64,000 nt of DNA from JAFEDN01 sp963844565 (GTDB lineage Bacteria > Pseudomonadota > Gammaproteobacteria > Coxiellales > Coxiellaceae). The DNA is taken from contig CAWJON010000002.1 in NCBI GenBank assembly GCA_963844565.1, positions 1,240,001 to 1,304,000 on the forward strand, written 5' to 3'. Numbering within the stretch: the stretch's first letter is position 1; every line of letters starts with the position of its first letter. Both the position numbers and the translations under genes were made by a program. Below, in pieces: positions 17,950 through 26,500 of the stretch. The notes under the pieces are model-generated. The model ran no database searches. It saw only the letters and a program-made list of their open reading frames with translations, and was not told where the DNA came from.

Positions 17950-20643
17950 ATGAAAAAAATGCTCACCAGCGCCGATTTTAGTATTCTGAACAAAGATGAC
18001 CAAAAAGTCATTTATAAAACCGAGGACACTGCTGTAAACGTAATGACTTTTAAAATCATTAACGCAACCGGTGAAGTGCTAAAATTAACCGGTGGATCAC
18101 CGGTAAAACAAGGAGAAGGTGGATCATCTTTTAATTTTAATTTCGAGTCAATGCTGTCATCTGAGGTGGTAAAAGGACTGAAGATCACCGTCCCATCAGG
18201 CTGGGCTTCCGCTTTTTTTGCAGCAGATAAAACCACACCCGACTCATGGTCAGTAGCGCCTACGGATGATGTCGATTTAAATGATCGTGAGGAAATCAGT
18301 ATCACGATTGAAAATATAATTTGCGACACGACCAACCCAGGAAATTTTGAAATCATGTATCTGAATATTGAAGGTTACTCCAATAGTTTGTTTCCCGTGG
18401 TCATACATTTAGCAATTCAAACACCGATTACCCCTGATAAAAAAACTTTGCCCCTGGATCAGGGATATACCAATATCATTCACCCGATTAATGGCCAAAC
18501 GGCTTTAGTAGTGGATTTGAAACAGTACCCTCAAGACAGTACTGTCCCGGTCTATATTACCTATGACTCTAAAGTAATAGAAAACGGATTTACTTATTTC
18601 TTAAAAAATACTTCAAAAGATCCGTTAGTGTCTTCCACTGAAGATGATCCGCCAGTAGTATATATTTCTTTTCTCTTTGGTGAATCTGACGATGATATAA
18701 CCACACAAAATTTAGGCGATAAGATCACCGTGGATGTTGAACCAGAACACACGAGTTGGTCTACGCTGAACCATATTACCGGTACATCCTATTGGCAAAT
18801 ATTGCCGGAAAGTTCGCAAATTATGGATGCTAATGAAACTGTAAATTTCCCAATTAAAAAAATTATCACCATACTTAATACTACTCCAGACAAAATCAGC
18901 ACTATGTATATTCAGTGTAATAATTTTCCTGGATATAACGATGCCAATTTCGTGATAGAGTTGCAAAAGTTAAAGGCCAAAGCATCCATAACTAGTTTCT
19001 CGACTAATATGAATAAAATCAATTTTGGTGAAAGTGTTAAACTTAGCTGGATATCCTCTTTGGCTAAACGAGTAATTTTATCCTATGATGATAGAGATGG
19101 ACATCAAATAACCAAAGATAGCTATTTGGGTCAAATTGGTTTAAACGAGACAGATTTTGTGGTTTCACCTACCGCTGAAAGCACAAAATTTTTTTTACAA
19201 GCTTATGATGATAGTCCAAATCCTTTTACGGTACAGCAAATTGTCACTGTTATTCAACCACCCGCCACTATCAATAGTTTCCAAGCAAGTTCAGAATTGG
19301 TAGATGTTTCAAAGACGGCACAAATAACTCTTACTTGGAATGTGGAAAACGCCAATGAGGTTTTACTGAATAATGAGCCGATCACAGGAACTAACTGTTT
19401 AATAGATGTGAAGACTACCACAACTTACACTCTTACAGCCCGCTCTTATGGACAAGCCTCAAAATCGACTACTTCGAAACTCACTATCTATGCCTATAGA
19501 CCCGGCGATAACATTGGAATACCCATGAGTGGCGAAGCTATGCAGACTTTGCCGTCGATCATGGTTAGCAATGCAAAGGGTCGAATATTCGCTGTAAATT
19601 CCAGCAGGAATCAGATTTGTGATATCAACGTTGACACTAACAATATTGAAAGATATTATTCTGGCAATGTTTTTACCGTCAGTAACGATGGCACCAAATT
19701 ATTTATATATAATGATACTCAAGGTGTCCTTATGTACGACATAGGCAGTCAGCAGCCAACCTATCCAATTCCAGCATCTTGCGGGCCAGTATATGCGATG
19801 ATTGTCTCTCCTGATATGCAGTGGTTGTATTGTGCCAGTACTCACTGTACTTCAAATCTATCAGCTATATACATAACAAATAATATCTTAGATCCTTCTT
19901 TAATCATTACTATTCAAGTTGAACAAAGTCCGCGCGATATGATCTTCAATAGTACCGGTGAGAAACTTTACGTAGCCAATTATGACTCTCATTCGATTTC
20001 AGTCATTAGTGTACAAGATAACTCTGTTAAGACTATTCAGCTGGATACCTTTGAACCCTTAAAATTTGCCTTGGTCAGCCAGCACAATAAATTATATTTA
20101 GCATGCGAAGGTGAAAATAAAGTTGCCGTTATCGATACGAATACCGATGCAGTAAAATATATTACTGTGGGCAATCGACCGGTTGATGTGTTATCCAGTT
20201 TTAACGGTCAGTATGTTTACGTCGCCAACTTTGGCAAAAACACCGTTTCGATTATAGAAACCTCCAGTGATACTGTGACAGACACCTTAACCGTTGGTAA
20301 GGCGCCCAGTCGTTTGGCCTTAAATAAAAATAACACGGTGCTTTTTGTAGCGAATTACTGCGACAAAACATTATCGATAGTAGATCTTGAAACCAAACAT
20401 GTATTGCCGCAAACATTATCTACAGATAATTCTGCAAGCAACCCTTTCGATATGGCGGTTTACACTGAAGACAGCGATTATACGCGGGTTTATACCGCCA
20501 AAGAATCATTTTCACCGCGAATTAATTGTAACAATCCAAATCCTAACAGTAACCTAAATATTGCAGTCTATTCGATCCAAGAGCCGGATCGAGCAAATAC
20601 TGATTCAAAGATCGAAAAGAAACATTTAATTGAAATAGAATAA
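17950..20643 (+). CDS. multidomain beta protein: shared N-terminal domain, Ig-like domains, YVTN beta-propeller
   Basis: An 897-residue protein starting 3 nt after the previous stop, with AAGGAG upstream of ATG 17950. Residues ~5-160 form a domain (SWSVAP, NIICD, GNFEIMY) also found at the start of the 588-aa protein encoded at 24682-26448; residues ~165-345 look like a diverged second copy. Residues ~345-515 read as two Ig-like domains. From about 530 onward there is a beta-propeller with YVTN-type repeats (LYVANYDSHSISVIS, VYVANFGKNTVSIIE, LFVANYCDKTLSIVD). Such propellers mediate binding in surface or secreted proteins. There is no signal peptide, which is odd for this architecture. Confidence 0.8.
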   Translation: MKKMLTSADFSILNKDDQKVIYKTEDTAVNVMTFKIINATGEVLKLTGGSPVKQGEGGSSFNFNFESMLSSEVVKGLKITVPSGWASAFFAADKTTPDSWSVAPTDDVDLNDREEISITIENIICDTTNPGNFEIMYLNIEGYSNSLFPVVIHLAIQTPITPDKKTLPLDQGYTNIIHPINGQTALVVDLKQYPQDSTVPVYITYDSKVIENGFTYFLKNTSKDPLVSSTEDDPPVVYISFLFGESDDDITTQNLGDKITVDVEPEHTSWSTLNHITGTSYWQILPESSQIMDANETVNFPIKKIITILNTTPDKISTMYIQCNNFPGYNDANFVIELQKLKAKASITSFSTNMNKINFGESVKLSWISSLAKRVILSYDDRDGHQITKDSYLGQIGLNETDFVVSPTAESTKFFLQAYDDSPNPFTVQQIVTVIQPPATINSFQASSELVDVSKTAQITLTWNVENANEVLLNNEPITGTNCLIDVKTTTTYTLTARSYGQASKSTTSKLTIYAYRPGDNIGIPMSGEAMQTLPSIMVSNAKGRIFAVNSSRNQICDINVDTNNIERYYSGNVFTVSNDGTKLFIYNDTQGVLMYDIGSQQPTYPIPASCGPVYAMIVSPDMQWLYCASTHCTSNLSAIYITNNILDPSLIITIQVEQSPRDMIFNSTGEKLYVANYDSHSISVISVQDNSVKTIQLDTFEPLKFALVSQHNKLYLACEGENKVAVIDTNTDAVKYITVGNRPVDVLSSFNGQYVYVANFGKNTVSIIETSSDTVTDTLTVGKAPSRLALNKNNTVLFVANYCDKTLSIVDLETKHVLPQTLSTDNSASNPFDMAVYTEDSDYTRVYTAKESFSPRINCNNPNPNSNLNIAVYSIQEPDRANTDSKIEKKHLIEIE

Positions 20644-20676
20644 AATTGATCCCGCCAATAACAATTCAAACTGACC

Positions 20677-22074
20677 CTATCGAACAAAATGCCTTAACAA
20701 TGGTGCAGCTTTTTGTACCAGTTTTCCAGACAGACTCTTGTAACCAATACCTTTTTGTCCAGAAATAAATCTGGGAGAATAGACAGTTGAGTGCCTTCTG
20801 TGAGCTTCTTTTTCAAGTATGGGTCGCATTAGCCCATGTTGTTGATAAGAACTAGAAAAACTCCGTTTAGGTTGGAATGGTAAAGGATTTAAAACTGGTT
20901 TAGATGGTTTATTATCAATAACTGTTATTTTTTCGGAAGATTTCTTAGACGACGATTTAAAAGATAAAAAATTTTCACTTGGACAATTGGGTTTTAGGTT
21001 CCAGTTTCCAGGACCACACCATTCATTCACCAATTGACCGAGCAATGGTGTTCCGGCGCTACTGGTAAAATCGTACACCATTATACCAGCATAACCATTA
21101 GTTTTTAGCCATGGTATGGAGTTTTGAGGTACTTCAGATCCATTAAATCCAAGCGAAAGTTGATTTGGGGACATTCCTAATCCAAGATACGGTTCTAAAC
21201 GACCACTTGGCGAACTACCTCCATAAGTCATTTCCCAGCCGTATGTCAAATTTTGCTCCAGTGTTGTTCCGTTAAAGGGAACGCCGAAGCTTTGATAATC
21301 ACCCCACAAAGCTTTGGAAATAATTTTGTCGGGCATAGCTTGTTTCATCAACGTTGTCACCATAGCCAGTGACGGGTTATCGGGTGTGTAGTTACTTGGG
21401 TATTCATCGTCTATATCAATACCATCCAAACCATAATTGGTTACAACGTTTTGTAATTGATTAGTAAAACATTGCGCATCGGCTTGAATAGTGAACTCAG
21501 ACCAGCCTGAAGAATCCCAATTATTTAAAAAAGTTAATAACACAGTAATGCCTACATTTTGTAAACTTTGGATAACTCCGGATTGTAATAGTTTTATTAT
21601 ATCGAGATTTCCACAAGCCAGCGCATAACCTTGAGGAACTTGTATGGAGGGTGCTAATCGTTCAGCTGAACCTTTAGGTGTAGTATTTATATTAGCGGCG
21701 AAGATACTCACAACGTCAATTGCTGGGAGACCTTGTGCAGTTAGGTAACAAGCAGCTTGTGCTACTTGTTGTGGTGAATTATTAGGACCACAGACGTAAG
21801 CAACGCTCATACCATTTTTTTGATAGGTATCACATTCAGAAGCACCTCCGAACCAAGGTTGACCACTGAAAAATACAGCATCACCAGCATAAAAATTCCG
21901 AGTGGGATTTTGCAAACTTATACCTTGACGACAATAGAAGAAGAAACTGGTATTTGGATCTAGCAAAGCTATACGTTGAGCTTGTGCGGGAGAACAATTC
22001 GGTACTGTGCGAAGATAACCGTCCCAATTTGCGCCTTCATACATTGCAACATTAGATGTTCTAAACCATGGCAT
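20677..22074 (-). CDS. GH18 glycosidase resembling endo-beta-N-acetylglucosaminidase H/F
   Basis: A 465-residue protein. ATG 22074 is chosen because GGGAGG lies 6 nt upstream; an extension to 22146 has no such site. The GH18 signature DGIDIDDE ends in catalytic Glu224 (Asp222 assists). The surrounding YGLDGIDIDDEYPSN, ITVLLTFLNNWDSSGW and MPDKIIS follow the Endo H pattern more closely than chitinases. Endo H-type enzymes cut the chitobiose core of N-linked glycans, a eukaryotic substrate. The last ~90 residues are a basic, Ser-rich tail outside the barrel. No signal peptide is visible. It is convergent with the preceding operon and on the same strand as the 811/588-aa pair. A plain chitinase-type activity cannot be excluded. 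Confidence 0.8.
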   Translation of the reverse strand: MPWFRTSNVAMYEGANWDGYLRTVPNCSPAQAQRIALLDPNTSFFFYCRQGISLQNPTRNFYAGDAVFFSGQPWFGGASECDTYQKNGMSVAYVCGPNNSPQQVAQAACYLTAQGLPAIDVVSIFAANINTTPKGSAERLAPSIQVPQGYALACGNLDIIKLLQSGVIQSLQNVGITVLLTFLNNWDSSGWSEFTIQADAQCFTNQLQNVVTNYGLDGIDIDDEYPSNYTPDNPSLAMVTTLMKQAMPDKIISKALWGDYQSFGVPFNGTTLEQNLTYGWEMTYGGSSPSGRLEPYLGLGMSPNQLSLGFNGSEVPQNSIPWLKTNGYAGIMVYDFTSSAGTPLLGQLVNEWCGPGNWNLKPNCPSENFLSFKSSSKKSSEKITVIDNKPSKPVLNPLPFQPKRSFSSSYQQHGLMRPILEKEAHRRHSTVYSPRFISGQKGIGYKSLSGKLVQKAAPLLRHFVR

Positions 22075-22246
22075 AAAATCCTCCCTAAAAATAAGATTGT
22101 TTTCTAGACATACATTATTTACGCAATTCTTAACTTCCTGAGTCAATTGAGCAACAGTAAACCACCTGAAATTTGTTTGAACAGAACAAATACAGAGGAA
22201 GTCTTGCCCTATTATCGTTAGAAAATTTTATCATTACAAGCTGTTT

Positions 22247-24682
22247 TTAAACCCTGAGGGTAGATTCACCTTTTTTATATTCAATTTGTTTTAGTAAAGT
22301 CTTGGAGATATTTGTGTTGCTAGCAGTGCTCACTTGAATTGCAAAAGTATTTGCCCCTAATACTAAATCGATTGACGCATAAACGCCTTTTTTAAGCCCA
22401 TCAGCGATAACCGGCAGTGTGGGACTACCCTCAGTAGCATGTGCTTGAATGAGTTCATTAAGTATTTGAACATCGATTGGAGAAATATCAGCTTCTGCAA
22501 TCAAAATTTGTATATCATCAACAGCAACCGTTCCTAACGTTGAGGCTAAATCACTGCCAACTAAGGGCAATCCAGCTAAATCGATACCTTTGATTGCAAT
22601 ATTGACGCCAAAAACGTAAGTCCAGGCTTGATTGATTTTTTTTGCAATAAAAATTGCACTTCCGTAATTTGCAGATTGTGCTGATAAAATCAAGACTTCT
22701 GAATCAACAGTAAAATCATAAAATAATGAAGCGCTTTCAAGTGCCAAATCAAGCCCTTCCGGAATAGGTGGAATGCTTGAAAATCCAAACGTTTTAGCAA
22801 TATCTTCAAGCTGAAGGTATCCCGAGGGATCATTAGCCAACCATTGAGCAGAAAGACTAGTCTCCGCAGGATTTGTGGAGAATATCAGTGTAAACGTCTC
22901 AGCCCCAATAGAAAACGAGCCGAAAAGGGTTTTAGTATAGACAACTCCCTGAGCAGCCATTGAAAATCCAATGATAATCTGTAATGTTTCATTAGCTCCA
23001 ATAGGAATATTTCCCGTGATCGAAAAATCAAAATCTTTTGAAAGGGTATTAAAGTCTGTTTTTAGATCTTGCAGAGTAATCTTTTGAATCCATGCGGGAG
23101 GTGACCCTACGCTAAAAGCTTGAGTAAGGTAGGTGATAAAGTCCCCAATGGCAATTAGCTGACCTGGTTCAGTACCACCTGAAAACTGCCATCCGCTTTC
23201 CTCCAATGATGAACTATAATCGGCGGTAACATAAATGCCCACTGATCCAATCGAGAAGTTTCCTGAAAACTGGGCGGTTTTTTCTTCTCCCATGGCCACG
23301 ATGGAAAATCTCAATTCTTCAACCGTCAAAACTAAATTTGAATCAGGATTCATTAACCAGGAACCCGTAAGACCAATATCAAATGTGTAACTTTCAGACT
23401 GAACATCAAATCCAAATTCAATCACTGATAAGTCAGGTATTTCCTGGACAGGACCTACAAATTCTTCAATGACTTCTTTGATGCTTAACACAGAACCCTC
23501 TTTAAGATAGCCTTGAATTTCCCAATTGGGATAACTACCCATAATCGAAATGGTTGCCATTGGTGTTAAAGAAATATCGCCACTAACAATAATATATGGG
23601 CTAGGAGAGGAAAATGGTGTGATTACGGTAAAATTCAGTTTAACGTTTTCGGCGGTTAGTGTTTTATTAGTAGCGTCGATGTGGACAATAGTCCAGGGCG
23701 AAACGCTTTCAACTTGCAAACCAATGGAACTAATCGCTGCAGTTGCGCTGTTAAAAGTAAAGAAAAAATCTGACAGTTTCAAAATTTTTTCGATTGGGAA
23801 AGCAGAGGCTGGTGGAAGTATACCGGATAGTCCAGCGTTGTTGGCCAAGACGCTTATTTCATCTAATGCTGCATCAATTGCATCGCTTAATTCGATTCGA
23901 AACCAGATATCTGATTCGAAATTAGTGAGCCGAACAGAAATCGGCAGTGTGTATAAGTTTCCTTGCGCTTGAAAAGGAATGACTGAATCCATTTCGATAT
24001 ATGGAACCGCTGTGTAAGTATTGAAATAAGGATTTTCTAAGAGATAATTAGCAATGCTGAATTGTATGGTGCAGTTTTTAGCTATCCATAAATTGACATC
24101 TGTTATTTCCGGACTTTGAAAGTTGATAGATTGAAATTGACTGGCGCCGTTTTTTAAAATAACTTCTCCCTTGATTTGTTGAGATTGAATACCTAATAAA
24201 GGGACAAGGCCCCCGCTCATAGCAGAAAAATCTATATTTCCCTCGAAAGATAGACCTTTACTGCGATCTTGCTGGGGGTCAGAAAGTAAGTACAAAGTTG
24301 GAGGCGTGGGCGTCATGTTAAACAAAATAAGCGCACCCAAAGTATCATAAAAAAGCGGAAATGACTGCTCGAGTGTCCATCCTGCATCGCCAGTTGCACT
24401 GATAGTTAGGGCTGCTTCTTGATTGAGAATATAAAACATGGCTTGCATAGGCAAGCCATTAAACGGATCATCGATTCCTATTCCCATGGCGATAATACTT
24501 TTCCCATCAGCGGGCTCAATAATCGGTGTTTTGCTATCCGGGGTAATTTGCAAAGTATTGTTTGGGAAATTGTCTATTGCAATCGCAGTAATCGACTCAG
24601 ATTCGAGTAAGGCAGTATCCAGGAAAAATAGGTTATCCTTTAAGCTGCTTTTAATAATCTTTTTAAGAGTGTCTATGTCCAT
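22247..24682 (-). CDS. unknown 811-aa beta-rich protein, coupled to the metallohydrolase gene
   Basis: I do not recognise a named enzyme family. The protein is built of alternating short hydrophobic/polar strands with many Gly, Ser, Thr and Asn (for example FDFSITGNIPIGANETLQII, FSIGAETFTLIFS), repeated along most of its length, as in long beta-groove or beta-helical proteins. It resembles the DUF6603-like protein encoded at 26501-28852 in composition and segment style, but I cannot prove homology by eye. There is no signal peptide. Its ATG overlaps the stop of the 588-aa gene (TAATG), so the two are made together. Confidence 0.7.
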   Translation of the reverse strand: MDIDTLKKIIKSSLKDNLFFLDTALLESESITAIAIDNFPNNTLQITPDSKTPIIEPADGKSIIAMGIGIDDPFNGLPMQAMFYILNQEAALTISATGDAGWTLEQSFPLFYDTLGALILFNMTPTPPTLYLLSDPQQDRSKGLSFEGNIDFSAMSGGLVPLLGIQSQQIKGEVILKNGASQFQSINFQSPEITDVNLWIAKNCTIQFSIANYLLENPYFNTYTAVPYIEMDSVIPFQAQGNLYTLPISVRLTNFESDIWFRIELSDAIDAALDEISVLANNAGLSGILPPASAFPIEKILKLSDFFFTFNSATAAISSIGLQVESVSPWTIVHIDATNKTLTAENVKLNFTVITPFSSPSPYIIVSGDISLTPMATISIMGSYPNWEIQGYLKEGSVLSIKEVIEEFVGPVQEIPDLSVIEFGFDVQSESYTFDIGLTGSWLMNPDSNLVLTVEELRFSIVAMGEEKTAQFSGNFSIGSVGIYVTADYSSSLEESGWQFSGGTEPGQLIAIGDFITYLTQAFSVGSPPAWIQKITLQDLKTDFNTLSKDFDFSITGNIPIGANETLQIIIGFSMAAQGVVYTKTLFGSFSIGAETFTLIFSTNPAETSLSAQWLANDPSGYLQLEDIAKTFGFSSIPPIPEGLDLALESASLFYDFTVDSEVLILSAQSANYGSAIFIAKKINQAWTYVFGVNIAIKGIDLAGLPLVGSDLASTLGTVAVDDIQILIAEADISPIDVQILNELIQAHATEGSPTLPVIADGLKKGVYASIDLVLGANTFAIQVSTASNTNISKTLLKQIEYKKGESTLRV

Positions 24683-26448
24683 TATCGTATGAATATTTCC
24701 TTAAAACCATCACTAATTGATGTGCCCTCGATGCCAGTTTCCCATATATCTTTTTTAATACTTTCCCGAAATAAAAAATACCGGTCGTTTGTAAACCCAT
24801 AAAATCCAGTTCCACTTTTAGTCGGCCCGGCATCTTTTGGATCTAATAGCCAGAAAAATGTCCTTTCCTTGTTTTGATCATAGTCGTACCCCTTCCATTT
24901 GTTAGATAAAATAGTCTCTAAATCACTCGTTGTACGATATTGAGGAAAATCTGTCGGAAGCTTCCAGTAATCGGTAGCTACTTCAGTAGCGCTCAAAATG
25001 CTCTTGCATTTCAACCAGGAATCTATAACAGTATATCGGGGTAATTTATATCCGTTGCTTAACAGGCCAACGCTGATTCGCAAACTTTCGGGATCTACCA
25101 GATTTTTAAAAACATCAGTAGGCATACTGCCGTCACTTCCATGGTGAGGAACTTGAAATATGGAAACATTATTTATTTCTTGAGACTGCTTGTCATATAA
25201 GTAACCCATTGTTTCTGAAGTTGCATCTCCCATGAGCAGCAATTTTTCAGATCCAAGTGTAACCAGGGTTATCAGACTGACGCAATTGCTTTGTATGGAA
25301 GGGGTCTTAGAAGTTGTTTGAACATTTCCGGCAATAATTGATAAGCTCCAAGCTTTTCCCTTAGTAGTTGTTCCTTGATATAGCACGAGATTGTTCGATG
25401 TGAGAGGAGTCGATATGCCATCTTTATAATCAAAGAAGTTAATCCAAATTGTTTGACTGTTTTTATTTGTATTAATCGTAACTTCCACCAACCTTGGTAA
25501 CCCCAAAAGCCTTAGATTTTTTCCTAAAGCATCTTCTTTATAATAACCCAAAGGGCTATTGTTGCTTTGACTGCGACTAAAATAAAGATTACCTACCATT
25601 ATTGATGGTTTTACCTCAGAAACTAACCGCCTTATTTTATTGTAATGATCTTTGTCAGGATGGGTAAGAATGACATCAATACTTTTCCCCTTTGCCCAAG
25701 ACGCAAGAAGCTGTTGCGCCTTTTCAAAAATGTCTTCATCAAGAGCAGCGCTACTACCACAATCAACAACAACGACACGATTGTTAGGTAAACTAATAAT
25801 TGTACAATCGCCTTGCCCCATATCGATATAGGCAATATTGACTTGATCTAATTGAGCAGGTGGCAAAGCCCTCATTGACGCTAACTTAGGTCTTGCCGCC
25901 TGGTCTGGTAAGTTTTTTACAGTTTTAATAGCATCAGAGAGCACTGTTTTGTCAACCCAAGGATTTTGGATTGATAAGTACTTAGTAATGGGGAATACAC
26001 TATCTTTATAATCTATGACATTGCCATACATAATCTCAAAATTTCCTGCAGTTACCCTATCGCAAGTAATATTTTGAATGATAAATGACACAGTACCCTG
26101 ATCATTAATAGTCATCGTTTGAATAGGCGCTACCGACCAAGAGTCAGGTTTAGTGCTATCCCCCTTTAAGTAAATAGATCGCCAACCTGGAGGTAAGGTT
26201 ATTTTTAAATTGGCTACTACATCAGAGTTCAAAATGGATTCAAAACTGAAATTAAAAAAAGAACTACTCGTTAATAAAACCGGTTTACCGGTATTATTGA
26301 GAAAAGTAAAGGTCAACATATTAAGATCAGGGTTGGCAGTTTTAAAGATCACTCCCTGACCCTCTTTATTAACAATAGTGAAATGATCAGCTTTTAATCG
26401 ATTAATCATCCTATAATCCTTCACAATATCGGAATATGGGCTATTCAT
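24682..26448 (-). CDS. ComEC-type metallo-beta-lactamase-fold hydrolase with shared N-terminal domain
   Basis: A 588-residue protein. Residues ~18-165 match the N-terminal domain of the 897-aa protein at 17950 (both have PDSWSVAP, NIxCD and GNFEIMY). Residues ~210-470 form a metallo-beta-lactamase fold: IAYIDMGQGDCTIISL, the metal motif THPDKDH (His263, Asp265, Asp267, His268), LLMGDAT and VPHHGSDGS (His435, His436). These are the hallmarks of the ComEC/Rec2 C-terminal hydrolase, usually acting on phosphodiesters, but no ComEC membrane domain is present. It is the first gene of a two-gene operon, divergent from the 783-aa gene by 52 bp. Confidence 0.85.
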   Translation of the reverse strand: MNSPYSDIVKDYRMINRLKADHFTIVNKEGQGVIFKTANPDLNMLTFTFLNNTGKPVLLTSSSFFNFSFESILNSDVVANLKITLPPGWRSIYLKGDSTKPDSWSVAPIQTMTINDQGTVSFIIQNITCDRVTAGNFEIMYGNVIDYKDSVFPITKYLSIQNPWVDKTVLSDAIKTVKNLPDQAARPKLASMRALPPAQLDQVNIAYIDMGQGDCTIISLPNNRVVVVDCGSSAALDEDIFEKAQQLLASWAKGKSIDVILTHPDKDHYNKIRRLVSEVKPSIMVGNLYFSRSQSNNSPLGYYKEDALGKNLRLLGLPRLVEVTINTNKNSQTIWINFFDYKDGISTPLTSNNLVLYQGTTTKGKAWSLSIIAGNVQTTSKTPSIQSNCVSLITLVTLGSEKLLLMGDATSETMGYLYDKQSQEINNVSIFQVPHHGSDGSMPTDVFKNLVDPESLRISVGLLSNGYKLPRYTVIDSWLKCKSILSATEVATDYWKLPTDFPQYRTTSDLETILSNKWKGYDYDQNKERTFFWLLDPKDAGPTKSGTGFYGFTNDRYFLFRESIKKDIWETGIEGTSISDGFKEIFIR

Positions 26449-26500
26449 TTATTACAAAAATAGTGTATCCTAAAAATATTAAGCTTTAAAGTGGAGCCAT

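Noticed and set aside
23550..23972. 140-codon frame antisense to the 811-aa gene
   Set aside because: It is fully inside a long, well-supported coding region on the other strand and shows no recognisable motif.
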